A stretch of 64,000 bases of DNA from Helianthus annuus (lineage: Eukaryota; Streptophyta; Magnoliopsida; Asterales; Asteraceae): contig NC_035445.2 in assembly GCF_002127325.2 (NCBI RefSeq), forward strand, positions 82,972,239 through 83,036,238, read 5' to 3'. Position 1 is the first letter of the stretch. Each line of letters opens with the position of its first letter. The notes beneath the pieces are model-generated. The model was not told the DNA's origin. It saw nothing but the letters and a program-made list of their open reading frames with translations, and did no database searches. Below, in pieces: positions 32,353 to 44,084 of this stretch. The position numbers were made by a program, and so were the translations under genes.

Positions 32353-35150
32353 TGTCACACCCCAACCGATGGCGGAATCAACGGGGCATGGCACTGAGCG
32401 AAACAGATTGTCCAGAAGTTTCCACAACAACTATCATTACTATTTAGTTTAATTAATACGTCCCATACCGTATCCCAAATAGTAAAACAAATTATTACAG
32501 ATAACAACTAGTCAAATATTCTGTTCCGACAACTCAGATTCAAATATAAATAATATAACTGTTCAAATGCCTCTAGAGACTCGATCTGCAAGATCTATAG
32601 ACAACTATGCTCTAGACGCTTATTCTAAGCTCGCTTTCCTAGCAGATGAGCATCCTAATTGCCTGTCACATACGTTAAAATAAAGTCAATACATAAAATG
32701 TAAAGGTGAGCATACAAGTTTGATAATAGCATATAGAGTTCGAAATAGTTTACGCATAACCAGCACGTACACAGAGGAAAACGAAGCATGTTAATTATCA
32801 ACATGGATGTATCGATACCAATGACTGCGGGTAGACTGTCCGAGACAGTTCGCATTACATGATTACCACCGTAATCCATGCAAGTAATTGTCCTTAACAA
32901 CCCCCGTGTGAACGGGTGCTGAGTCCAAACTATAGTACTACGTCGTTAAGGCAGGTAGACAACATTCCACGTGTAAACATAACAACAAGCATTCATTTAG
33001 TCACGTAATACATGCAGAACGGTTAGCGTTTAAATGATTGAGTAGTGTATCCGATTGTGATTTTAGATAAGTAACGTATGTAACACCCAAAAGTGCTAAA
33101 GCAAAAAGGGGTTCGAATATACTCACAGCGATTGATTAATGGATTGAAGGGAGCGCTTCAGAGTAGGGTTAGCCTGAGTAGTTCGATAGCATAATGATGA
33201 GTAACGCGTAAAATGGAAACAAGTGATGATGGGTCGAACAGCCTGGTTGATCGAACTGGAGGTTCGATCGAACGGGTTGTTCTTTCGGTTGGACAGTCCG
33301 CTCGGTCAGCCTGTTCGATCGGCCGGTAGGCTCGATCGGTCGGACTGTTCGAGTGGATTGTTCCTTCCTTTTTGAGTAGGATGTGTTTGTGTATGATGGC
33401 TTGTCCTTTTGAAGTTTTCGTTGTAGTATTTGAGAACACTGAAGTGTTCTTACCTTTCAGGTCGATCGATCAAACGGGCCGTTCGATCGGCCGGCTTAAC
33501 CGATCGGTTAGACACTCCGGTAGTAAATCCTCAGCTGGATGTCACCTGATCGGACATCATGTTCGATCGGGTGGCATTCCAATACGTCGAACGAGTTGAA
33601 AAATTGATTAAGTGTTGAAGCATAGTATCTCATGATCCGAAGAGTAATTCAACCCAAACCGTAGTTCGATCGAACAGCACTTCGTTCAATACTAGACTTC
33701 ATGAAATTGTCAAAGTGTGGGGCCATGTGCTAGCCGATCGGCTGGCCTGGTCGATCGGCTGACACGTCCGATCGGTTGGGCTGTTCGTTCGAACAGCCTG
33801 TTCGATCGGTCAGCATTTTGACCTGGTCGGCCTGTTCGTCTAAGACTTGGCTGTTCTGATTGTTTGACGTTATATCGAGGCATTTTGACAACGAGCTGAA
33901 CCATGGAACCTTCGTTCTTACTTGTTTCTCCTGCTCGGACAGGAACCACCCAAGTCCGGCCGGTGAACGGTTCGGAACGGAGTTTATAGTTTAACCCGAA
34001 ATCGGTGAACCTCGTAGATAGAATCCGAATCTTGAACCACACAAGTATTTGAATGATTAGTGAGTTGGCTCAAGCTCCTTTCTACCGGTTTGAAGGCATT
34101 GAGTGTAAAAGAGTTAAAAGAAAGTTGGAAATTCATTCTTTCAATCCTTCACACCATGTAAATGTTCGGATCTGTGATAGATCTTAGTTTGTTTATGTGG
34201 AAATCGGCTAGATCCAAGTGATTCTTGGTGGATTGAGGCCAAAACATGATGTTCTTGAAGAACACCATGATGACATCATCCTAGAATACTTAGATCTTGA
34301 TAATTTCACGGTTAGAAACCAAGATTTGAAAGATAGAAAGGTGTAGGAGTGTGCATAGATAAAAAACGTACAAGATTTAGGATGAAATCTTAACAGGATT
34401 GAGAGAAATCTGAGAAATAGTGAAGAACACGAGCTGGTCGGTCAGAGGGTTTCCAAAAGTGGAAAGAATGACAATGACAGGCCTATTTATAGGCTTCCAA
34501 AAGGGGAAAGAGCTAGCCGATCGGCCAGGCATCCCGATCGGACAGCCTGCTCGATCGGACAGTCCGTCCGATCGGCTAGGAGCCTGATCGATCAACAGCC
34601 TGCGTTGAGCGTTCGGCGCGACGATTTCTGATATTTCGATTTCGATTGAAGACGATACGAATACGATAGAGTTTCCTATTCCAATTTCTTTTAATCCCAA
34701 CCACTATATCTACGTACATGCATCTATATTTCACACTATTCTTTTGCTATCATTCATCATAATTCGATTTCGATTGAGTTCGATTGAGTTTTGAGTTTCG
34801 ATTCGATTGGTCACCACACATAACATAAAATAAACACGCACAGGTAACACGTAAGGCACACACACACGTAATATAACACCAAATTCGCATAATTCGAGTT
34901 TCGAGTTTGATTGATGATTCGATTAGCTTGATTATTGATTTATTGACTTTATCGCATTGTTACTTTCTACTATTCACAGTCGTAAAGCGTTTTGCGTCGA
35001 TTAAACATTCGATTACTTCGATTCCTTTGATTAATCAACACTTACTCCACACAATACAATTAATAAAACATAAAATAGACTAATTACAGTCAAAGAAGTC
35101 AAACTTGACTTGGACTTTGACTTTGACATTCGAAAACACGGGGTGTTACA
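32353..35150 (-). repeat. 5' LTR (2798 bp)
   Basis: On the minus strand it starts TGTAACACCCCGTG (35150) and ends GGGTGTGACA (32353), followed three bases later by the tRNA-Met primer site. It contains clusters of CGATCGG-type words (33230-34600). Its first 290 bp match the remaining 3' LTR. Confidence 0.92.
33225..34600. repeat. CGATCGG/GTTCGATCG word clusters inside the 5' LTR
   Basis: Three clusters (about 33225-33590, 33665-33840 and 34505-34600) repeat GTTCGATCGG(C/T)C and CCGATCGGC in both orientations, with the palindrome CGATCG at the centre. GC content is visibly higher than in the flanks. The arrangement looks like expanded short inverted repeats. A regulatory or structural role is speculation. 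Confidence 0.8.
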
Positions 35151-35786
35151 TAACTCTTTTAAACGTGATTACTTTTTTAAAACAAATTACACCATAAAAT
35201 TGAGTGTTTTATTATCTTTCCAACGAGTATCTTATTTCTCTACTTTTGAAATAAAAAATTGACATGAACTGGGTGTTCAAATAAAAACGCCATAAAACAC
35301 CCAGTTCAGAAAAACGTCATGAAAATACCCAGTTGAAAATGCCATAAAACTCTCAGTTGAGAAAAAAACCAATGAAAACCCAGTTGAAAACACCATAAAA
35401 ACACTCAGTTCTGAAAACGTCATGGAAAAACTAGTTGAAAACGCCATAAAAACACCCACTTCAGAAAAACGCCATAGAACACCCAGTTCATAAAAAAAAA
35501 CCCATGAAAACCTAGTTGAAAACCCCATAAATACACCCAGTTCTGAAAACGTCATACAAACTAGCTGAAAACCCCATAAAAACACTCACTTCAGAAAAAC
35601 GACATAAAAACACCCACTTCAGAAAAAACGTCATAAAACCCCAGTTGAAAACGCCATAAAGAAACAAAGTTCAAAACGCTATAAAAAACCTAGTTTATTT
35701 TTTTTTTTGAAAAATATATCAATATTATACTCGTTGGAAAGATTAAAAAACACTGAGTTTTATGGTGTAATTTTTTAGAAAAATAA
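35151..35786. mobile_element. Palindromic element copy B, left portion (outer left end lost)
   Basis: This is the reverse complement of copy A (24550-25524): ACACCATAAAATTGAG, ACGAGTAT.., then a core of repeated AACGCCATAAAACACCCAGTTC-like units at 35275-35690, then ATATTATACTCGTTGG and TTTATGGTGTAATTTTT. It continues at 41753 after the inserted Helitron. The first part of its outer arm is missing, where the gypsy LTR abuts. Confidence 0.8.
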
Positions 35787-35939
35787 TCTATATATATTAA
35801 TAAAGGAGATGATTTGGGCCATTTGTCTTTGAATGGTGGAGCCAATATGATGATGTGGCATCCATTGGTTTAGTGGAGGTTGATTTTAGGAGGGAATGCC
35901 TTATAAAATTCTAAATTCACATATTCCTTCACTTTGAAC

Positions 35940-38286
35940 GCGGGATCCGTTTGGTATTTGGGTCGAAATCTGAGTTTGGGTCAACCATGACGGATCCTTT
36001 ATATGTCTTTTTTTCTTATTCTTCTTTCATACTCATCGACATTCTCCATAACCCTAAAAGCAAAGCTGTTCATCTTGATCTTGGTTCAATAATCCTTCGT
36101 CAATCCAAGGTGATTTGTGAGGAAATCATTTTTTCCCTTAAATTTGTAAACTTGATTCTGCTTCAATCCATCTTCTTCCACTCATGTTTGATCATCCAAG
36201 GTATGCTTTAGGGTTTTAAAAGAATCGTTCGTTCATTTGTTCATTTTTTAGGGTTTTAATAAAACATGATTTGTGTTTCAGATTTGTAAAATCTTGCTGT
36301 TCGTGTTGTCTTCACGTTTTTTGTGTGGTGGATATAACCTGAATCACCAAATACGTTTCTTTCTTTTCTAAACCCTAGATTTATGTACATTGGATTTAGT
36401 TTTGCCACTTCCTCTCATCGTTCCAATGCAGGTGCGACTTTTTTGGTTTGATTTCTTCATTCTTCACCGCCGATTCATCATCCAAAACTGATCCAGAAAG
36501 CATGCAGCTCACCACAGCGAAAAGGTACACATTTTTAATGTTTTTTTGAGATCTTAGTAAGGGGAGTGATCTCTCACGGCTGCCTTGGTTTTGTTGGGTC
36601 ATATGCTTTCCAATCTTGCTTACCTAATCTGCAATCTCGGTAAGTTATGTATTTCGTGACACGTGTTTTCTTTATTTTTGATATATGTAATCTGTAATCT
36701 TACTCGATTCATGTCTTGAACGATGAGGGTTTTGTTTTCCTTTTCCTTTCTCAATCGGTTATTCTTTTTGAAATTAGGGTTTCGTTTGCTTGAGATTTGA
36801 GTCTGCCGATTGTTGAAGTCTTTGAAGCCGATCATTTTAAATTTCCAGTTCCCGAGGTATGATCTGATTGTGTTTTGAGTGTAGATGTTGTTTGATGATC
36901 GCATTAATTAGGTTTTTGATTCAGATTATTCTGCATGTATGATGATATTAGGGAACATCAAGAAGCTTAAAACAGGATTGTGTAGCCAAAATGGAACCAT
37001 CCAACTTATATGTACAATATGATGATAGTGAGCTATCTGTAATGGCTTACCAATAAGAACCTTAGATGTCTCGATTTCTTCTACATCAAATATTGGAGAC
37101 ATTCAACAGGTTAGGGTTTCAAATGTCATACTTCTCCTTCCTTTTTCAATGTTCATCTACACCATTTTGTGTTGGTTATTTGCATTTGCTTCTCATTTAA
37201 TCAGTTGATCGTTGCATTACAGAGACTATGAACCCAAATGCGGCACCCTTTGGTGATCGAAAATCTTGGTGTAGATAATTGTTAGTTATGTGTAGGTTGG
37301 TGTGAATACAAAAACATGAATACGTTGATGAGCCCTTTCTGGGAATTAGCCCTTGAAGATGTCAATTGATGTTAAGTTTGTTTCTTCTTTATTTATTTTG
37401 ATTTTATTGCATTCGTTGCTTTTTATTCCTCCTTTTTTATACGATCGTCTTTGAAAGACATATAGCTGAAGAGACCATATTATGTTAATTTGATGGATGA
37501 CCTTACTCTTACAGGTATCACACAATATTATGCTTTTGTGGAATAAAGGCTGCGTTTTTTTTTCTTCTTATGCTTCAGTTCCTACGACTTCGGTTTGTAT
37601 CCCGGTACCGAATTTCGCTGCCAGTGGAAGATGAAAGGTTGCATGGCCGCTGATTAGCAAAGTTTTTTTTTTCTTTTTAACTATTGTTGATTTTCCTTAC
37701 ATTGGTTCATATTCAGCTTTTTTCGTATTTTTGTTCTCAAGGTTTAATTTTTTGTTCAGTGGTTTTAGTTTAGAGGTGATTTGGGGTTTAGGGTTAATTT
37801 TTGATGTTATTTGTGTTACTTTAAGGAAATTGGGCCTTTTGGTTGATGATACGGTTTAGGCTTTTCAACAACGATAGAGGGGCTGTCATCATATAGATCA
37901 ACTTTTTCAAGAGCGTGAGAGGGGCGCTCATTAACAACTGTATGCATCATTGTCGAGTGCGTTCTTTTTACATTGGTTATGTAAAAAAAATTTAAGATCT
38001 GGCATAAGCGATATTTATCAAATTACAGTTTTAGCTGACATTAGATGGAGTGTTTTTAACATTTAAAAGTTGTATGACTAGATAAATGATGCTTTGGTTT
38101 CAAACTCTTGACACTAACAAAGAGAGTGATTATTATTTAAGACACTAATAGTTTTCTAATTTGCTATTGTAATGATGGTGTTGCTGTAAATGCAGGAAAT
38201 TGAGTAGATTGAGATCAACTGCTTTCAATACTTCTGCAAGTTTAATAATCCTGGCCAAATTTATGCTAATTGTTAGACCTGTTGTT
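35940..38286 (+). other. 5' part of Helitron D: intron/UTR-like captured sequence, unrecognised
   Basis: T-rich sequence with many TTTCAG and GTAAGT-like sites, short GC-richer islands (35940-36200, 36400-36500, 37230-37280, 37590-37650) and several AAACCCTA/TAGGGTTT words. It looks like host intron and UTR sequence rather than transposon, but I cannot name the genes. Confidence 0.4.
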
Positions 38287-38672
38287 GGCTCTTAGAAGGA
38301 TATATGATGCCTGGATCTCTCATAGATGCTAAGAAGCTTCATGGGAGGATCTCGAAGTCGGGTTTCGATACCGATAATGTAATTTGCATTCGACTTGCTG
38401 AGGTTTATGTTGCTCAGGGTGATTCGAGTTATCATGCCAGGTGCTTGATGAAATGCCCAACATAGATTTATCCTTTTGAAATAACTTAATTTTTGATTTG
38501 ATCGAAACGAGGTTACCGACTGTAGTGTTCGGCCTGTTCTTGAAAATGTTGGCTGACAAGGTTGACCCGAATGAAGCAACATTTGCAAATGTTTTACGGG
38601 CTTTTAGTGGAGATAGGATTGGCCATTATAGTCTAAAGGAGATCCACCAACTCTGTTCTCTTGGGGTTACGG
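38287..38672 (+). pseudogene. Pentatricopeptide-repeat (PPR) gene fragment in Helitron D
   Basis: Reading frames give SLIDAKKLHGRISKSGFDTD, then ICIRLAEVYVAQGD, then after frame breaks VVFGLFLKMLADKVDPNEAT, FANVLRAFSGD and HYSLKEIHQL. This order (helix, KLH..I, GD, M.P, PNE.TF..VL.A, IH) is that of the N-terminal repeats of plant PLS/DYW-class PPR proteins. At least one frameshift (near 38440) and in-frame stops break it. Only two or three repeats of a usually 600-1000-residue protein remain. Confidence 0.8.
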
Positions 38673-39413
38673 TAAGCAAATTCCATCTCAATTTCCAGTT
38701 CAAGTTATTGCTAAATTGCTTCATTAATTTGCAATACCCGAATCACAATAATCACATGTACACAAATAAGGTTGCGATTGAGTAGAAAGTGCCGAATAAA
38801 TAACATGCAGTTTATTAGTTTTGACCCATTAGAGTTAAGCATGACACAAGTTAACCTTTTATTAAACAAATTGTTTGAAATTGGCATGTCTAGGCTGATT
38901 TAATATCTGGTGCTACTTATTTGGTCAACAATTTAATGTCTTCAGCCCCAAATCTTGGCTAAAACTCAAATATTTTGTTGGAGATCACTGGTTTGTTTGG
39001 TGATTCATTTATGCAATTACAATGAAAACTTTAGATTATTGCATCTTACTCTTATAAACTTACGTTGGTTGCTTATTATGTTCAACTTGATTGTCCCTCC
39101 GTTCACTTTAATATGTATGATGTTTCTTAAACATCATAATTGCCTACCGGTCTAATGATCTGGCCTGTGGGTGTGGGAAGTAGGGATGGGCGTAACATGG
39201 TCGGAACCGTGAGAACCATGGTACCGAACAGTGACTACCACATAGAAAGACCTGTTTAATATTTAAGGTTCGGCTATGGTTCTGTCTCCTACATTCAAAA
39301 CGTCTAACAAGTTGTTTTACAAAGACCGACCCGTTTGATATTTTTATTTTTTATTTTTATTACAAATGTCTTCATTTTGGTTGCAAGATATTTCTTCTAA
39401 TGTTATCTTTTTG

Positions 39414-39517
<104 letters not shown>

Positions 39518-39626
39518 GGGGGGGGCTATGACATGTGCATCTGGCTTAAACATCTCAATCCATTAACATGGCCTGAGTATTTACGACAATAAGCATATTG
39601 TGAAGAACTGAACTGAATTGAATGGG

Positions 39627-39935
39627 AAACACTTTGTTATCGGCGTTGAACGATGCAATAATTGATCGGGAGTTACTAGCAATCCAAAAAGCTTACCTGG
39701 CGGGTCTTTTATCTTCTCAAAAGTCTTAGTATGGTCTTAATCATGGTTACTATGGAAGCCTTGGTTATGGGCTTGGGATGTCGTATCCAGGAAGCCCATT
39801 GGGCAGCCCACTTCTGCCTAACTCCGCTTTTGGGCCTGGTAGTCCCGCCCGACATGGTGACCGGAGCTTGCGGTTTTCTTCCCACGTAATATGGTTAGTG
39901 AAAGTTTTGCATCTTCTTTGCTAGATGAGTTGAAG
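39627..39935 (+). pseudogene. Pumilio RNA-binding protein gene fragment in Helitron D
   Basis: The frame reads LLAIQKAYLAGLLSSQKS, a TAG stop (39727-39729), then YGLNHGYYGSLGYGLGMSYP, GSPLLPNSAFGPGSPARHGD and RSLRFSS. A frame break follows, then VSESFASSLLDEL. This is the glycine/proline-rich linker and the start of the PUM domain of plant Pumilio (APUM) proteins. The Puf repeats themselves are absent. The stop is explained by a CAG-to-TAG change. Confidence 0.85.
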
Positions 39936-39984
39936 TTTTCTGGAAATATTTTGTGTAACATAGAGTTGATGTAGTTCAATGCAT

Positions 39985-40107
39985 ACGAAGTTTGAATTTT
40001 GATGTTCTATGACTGGGAGGATGGCCTATCTGAGAGTGAGGCTGATGGATCATTCTTGCATGAAAACTGGAATAAAGGTCTGAGTGAAGACGACGGACTT
40101 TTTCAGG
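39985..40107 (+). pseudogene. Unidentified exon-like fragment in Helitron D
   Basis: An open stretch reads DWEDGLSESEADGSFLHENW then NKGLSEDDGLFQ and stops at a splice donor (CAG-GTATTG near 40107). The acidic composition and exon-like border suggest another captured exon. I do not recognise the protein. Confidence 0.45.
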
Positions 40108-40775
40108 TATTGTCTTTGCCCTGTTTTGTTACACTTCGCTTCTAAAATAATAGAGGGTTACAGATACACTGATTTTTGTTTAGTCATTTAGCTGCTGCTC
40201 TGTGTATACTAGCCACAATGGTAGGATTCACAATTGAGCCTGTTTCTTATGATCGGGCCAAACAGATCAATTAAAAGAAATTTAGCTTAAAAGTAACCGG
40301 GTCGAACAAGTCTGAAGATACCCAAAGTGTTTTGTTTTTGCGTAAATTCTCATAAAGCATCTATAAAACAGGTAAACGAAGAATATCTATAAAGAAGTAG
40401 GTAAGATGGGTCTCATCGGTCAATTATTTGAGGTGTATTTTTATCGTGTAAAACCTTCTGTGTTTTTTTACTAAAATAATAGATGGATGCTAAAGTTCTA
40501 AAAAAGTTAATTTTGTCACGCAAAACCTTCTAAAATATTTTTACTAAAATATTAGATTGCTGCTAAAGTTCTAAAAACGTTTTGTAATTATATTTACCAC
40601 AGTAATTATTTTTATTTGAGTACTAAGCTTTTTAAGAGAATAGAATGTGTTTCAGGTCAATCCATATTTTAATCCTTTTGGAACTTTTTTTATGGGAATT
40701 TTAAAAACTATCGTAACGTATTTTATGGTTTCTTAAACATTTTATAAAAAAACGCAACGTTAATTACGATGTCCA

Positions 40776-41166
40776 GGTGCACACACTCTTGGATTCTCGC
40801 ATTGCAACCAATTCGCAGACAAGATATACAACTTCAGCAAGCAGAACCCGGTTGATCCAACTCTAAACCCAAATTATGCGAGCCAATTGCAGCAACAGTG
40901 TCTAAAGAACGTTGACCCGCGGATAGCTGTAAACATGGATCCAAACACACTAAGAAAATTTGACGTGTACTATAAGAACCTACAGCAAGGACAAGGATTA
41001 TTTTCTTCTGACCAGGTTCTCTTCACGACTCGATGTCAAAACAAACCGTGACGCATGGGCCTCCAGCTCACATGTTTTCAATAACGTGTTTGTTACAGCT
41101 ATGACTAAACTAGGTCGGGTTGGAGTCAAGACAGGCCAAAATGGAAATATCAGACGAGATTATTAA
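40776..41166 (+). pseudogene. Class III peroxidase gene fragment (last exon) in Helitron D
   Basis: After an intron-like acceptor (CCAG) the frame reads [20 protein letters not shown]: the proximal heme-ligand histidine motif (G)AHTLGFSHC, in which H binds iron. Then come [40 protein letters not shown] and, after two one-base deletions near 41028 and 41051, [20 protein letters not shown] and NGNIRRDY with a stop at 41164-41166. The exon order and length fit a secreted plant peroxidase. Without the earlier exons and with the frameshifts it cannot make active enzyme. Confidence 0.92.
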
Positions 41167-41752
41167 GATTAATCTCAAATACCACTTAGCTATATATACA
41201 AATTTCATTTCAAAAATGAAATGATATTAAAGCATAAAGGATGTATTTTCTGTTACAACATGATGGCCTTTCCCATTGTTTCTCATCATAATAATGGAAG
41301 GGAAACAGAAAAATTTGAACACTGTATTTACTTTTTAAATGATTTGCCTATGTGGACTGTAAGACCAAAGAACCATGCAGTCAAAGGATAACTGGAAACA
41401 TGACATAATAAAGTTAACTGGTATATAAGAATCAATCAAGCATACTCAGTTACATACATGTGACTTGGAAGCATGTTACGAAAACAAAGATAAACTAAAC
41501 CAGTTGACTAACACAAAGCAAAACGCATTAACTAATAATGTGAGATGTGGAGAAGGGTTATCTTTATTTCTACTCAAATTAGTTATATTTTAATTTTGAA
41601 TTCGGACTCATCTTATGCTGTTATAGGTCTCTACAAATATAATATAATATGATATATTATAAAATTAAATGGTAAAGCCTATGTACATTGTTCAACCATT
41701 GTTTACATAATTTAAATTGTCCAACCCGCGAAGTTCGCGGGTGATAACCTAG

Positions 41753-41985
41753 TCACGTATAAAAAAGTTACTGGCGTTTAAATATGATAGGGGGAAATGG
41801 CATGTCATTAGCTTGTGCACTCTTGTTTGGATCTTCCAATTTTACCCTTCCTGGTAGTTCTAAGGTTCCCATTATTTACAAAAATGTCACCACATCATCT
41901 TATTCACAAATCACATAGATCTTATGGCTAAGAATCGTTTTCACACTTAAAATCGTTTTCACTTGATCTCATTTCTATGTTAACT
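41753..41985. mobile_element. Palindromic element copy B, right portion
   Basis: It continues copy B after the Helitron: GGCGTTTAAATATGATAGGG, then GTGCACTCTTGTTTGGATCT, TTTACAAAAATGTCACC, and ends near AATCGTTTTCAC..GATCTCATTTCTATG. Every block has its counterpart, inverted, in 24551-24760 of copy A. Confidence 0.8.
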
Positions 41986-42142
41986 AATTTATTGACTAGG
42001 ATACAAATACATGACCCCAAACAGGGACATGACATGTTCCCCTTCTTTTTTTTCCCTTTGATGCCTATTTAAGAAAGTTAAAAGATAATATCGGGGTTGA
42101 GTATTGGGCCGGTAATCCGAACAAGAACGAATATGTGATTAA

Positions 42143-42170
42143 CTAGGATTAGAGCCGCGCTTCGCGGCGA
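42143..42170 (-). mobile_element. 3' end of a minus-strand Helitron
   Basis: On the minus strand, hairpin GCCGCGAAGCGCGGC (42168-42154) is followed by TCTAATC and CTAG (42146-42143), then T. The element would extend to the right. A possible 5' terminus near 43133 (minus strand TCTGTAGCTATATAAT) lacks the expected preceding A, so I leave the length open. Confidence 0.6.
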
Positions 42171-42495
42171 GATCGTAATAGGGTGTTGACGAGAATGTAT
42201 TTGTTACATGATATAATGATTAAGTATTATAGATTATGTAGGTTTTAATCTAAACGATGGTAAAAATAAGCAATCAAATGGTTAGGTAAACATGTCGAGA
42301 ATTGAAAGTCAACTTTAGCTATAGTAAAGTAAATAAAAAATAATTTAATTTGTTGCCTGGTATATTAAATAAAGGGTTAATTTAGACTATGTATGTTTTA
42401 ATCTAAATGATGGTAAAAATAAACAAGAACATAGTTAGATATCATGCCAAGAGTTAAAAGTTATTTTTCGTTATAAATAAGTTAAATAAATAATA

Positions 42496-42824
42496 GAGTT
42501 AATTACATAGTTAGTCCCTGTGGTTTGCACAAAGTAACATATTTAGGTATTAATAGTTTAAAATCACATTCTAGGGTATTAACTTTTCATTTTGTAACGT
42601 TTAGAGGTATTAACGTTATTTGTTGGTTTAAAATCACATTCTATTAGTACCTAAGTATGTTATTTTTTGCAAACCACAGGGACTAACTATGTTAATACCC
42701 TAGAAGTTAATACCTCCAAACGTTACAAAATGAAAAGTAAATACTCTAGAAGGTGATTTTAAACTATTAATACCTAAGTATGTTATTTTGTGCAAACCAC
42801 ATGGACTAACTATGTAATTAACTC
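42496..42824. mobile_element. Mutator-type MITE with long arms (329 bp)
   Basis: GAGTTAATTAC...GTAATTAACTC ends, with inverted arms running through CATAGTTAGTCC(C/A)TGTGGTTTG. TAAATAATA is exactly duplicated at 42487-42495 and 42825-42833. The middle also repeats GGTATTAA words in both directions. It would fold into a near-complete hairpin. Confidence 0.88.
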
Positions 42825-43209
42825 TAAATAATAAGCAAAAAAAAAAATAAATAAAGGACCAAATATTTGTTTAGAAAAAAATAACTTAATCAAACTTCAA
42901 TGGACGTATGGTATCTCAAGTACGCGGGTTGAATCGTAAATCGTTTATAGAAAATCATTTATTATTAAACTTCCGTAAGAAAAATCTATAAAAGTTCAGA
43001 GGTATAAATATAAAATGTTTATAAATAGAATTATCAGAGTTTAGAGGTCGTACAATTACATTATAAAATTCAGGGTTAAAAATCTCAATTAATTAAAATA
43101 ATAAAAATCAATAATATTATATAGCTACAGACTAAGCCACGAAGACCAATGGTGAATTAAGACTGTTCACATTTGAAAATGTTTATATATAGAATTATAA
43201 AATTTATCT

Positions 43210-43941
43210 TGTTAGGATCTGAAGTTACTTGTTTGTGTTGTTTTATAAGAAATGATAAATGGAAGAAGATAAATAGATTATAATTTGCAGCGGAATGAAT
43301 GAAAAACTTTATAATACAAACAAGGAAAGAAAAGCTATTATCATATATACTTTGTGTCGAATGATTTCATTACAAAATATTCAACGTATACATGAACACT
43401 TTCTCCCCCTCAGCCTGAGCTCACTAGTGTTAGTTCGTACAAGAATGCAAGTGTGTGAAAGAGCTAATAGAACAGTATAGGCACTGTCTATTTATAGTAC
43501 AATCCTAAACACTATAGCATCTTTGCTGACATCACCTACACAGTGACAACTAACAATCTTAAGAATCTCTAACACTGATGATTATAGACACTGTTACATT
43601 AAAACACTGATTATCAAACTACCGATGAATGCTATCCGCTGATGGGCTTCAACCACTGATGAAGACTGAACAATGCTTTCCATAAAGGTTGATCAGGCCT
43701 TTGACTTCTAGCAGTTCTTTGACTTCAATAGATGATAGGTCTTCAACATACTTTAGACTTCAGCAGTTCTTTGTATATAACAGACTTTGAGTATCAGCAG
43801 ACTTTAGAGATCATCAGATGTTGGGTGCCACTGCCATTGGAGGGAAAAGGAGTTCAAAACACTGTTATTAGGACCAGTTGTTGCAGAACCAGTTTTGGCT
43901 TTGTATCATCTGTTCTTTAGGAAGGATTACATGAGCCAACA
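43210..43941. mobile_element. Solo LTR (732 bp) with TATCT target duplication
   Basis: The sequence starts TGTTAGGATCTG and ends GAGCCAACA, with TATCT duplicated at 43205-43209 and 43942-43946. A TATTTATAGTA stretch sits near 43490. TGTT...AACA ends and the short length suggest a Ty1/copia-type LTR (inference). Orientation is undetermined. Coding domains are absent on both sides. Confidence 0.75.
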
Positions 43942-44084
43942 TATCTCTAGTAGATGATGGTATTAGGGGTGATATTGACCTGATTTTCAAAACCCATGCC
44001 ATATTTCTTTACCACATTAAATCGAATTTGAATTTTTCAAAGCTATTAAGAAGTTATATATTATTATACATTTACAATCGAGGG

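Larger units (their letters stand above)
26172..35150 (-). mobile_element. Ty3/gypsy chromovirus-like retrotransposon, inactive, 3' LTR truncated
   Basis: Minus-strand order: 5' LTR 35150-32353, primer-binding site 32349-32338, gag, protease, RT, RNase H, integrase, polypurine tract 26480-26467, 3' LTR 26466-26172. The RT and IN motifs and a chromodomain-like tail resemble the Del/Tekay type; the lineage is an inference. The two LTRs differ at about seven sites in their roughly 290 shared bases, counted by eye, so the insertion is fairly young. The 3' LTR lost its distal 2.5 kb together with the outer target duplication. On the right it abuts palindromic copy B. Confidence 0.92.

Noticed and set aside
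42143..43133. Full-length minus-strand Helitron ending near 43133
   Set aside because: The proposed 5' terminus lacks the A required before TC; only the 3' end is supported.
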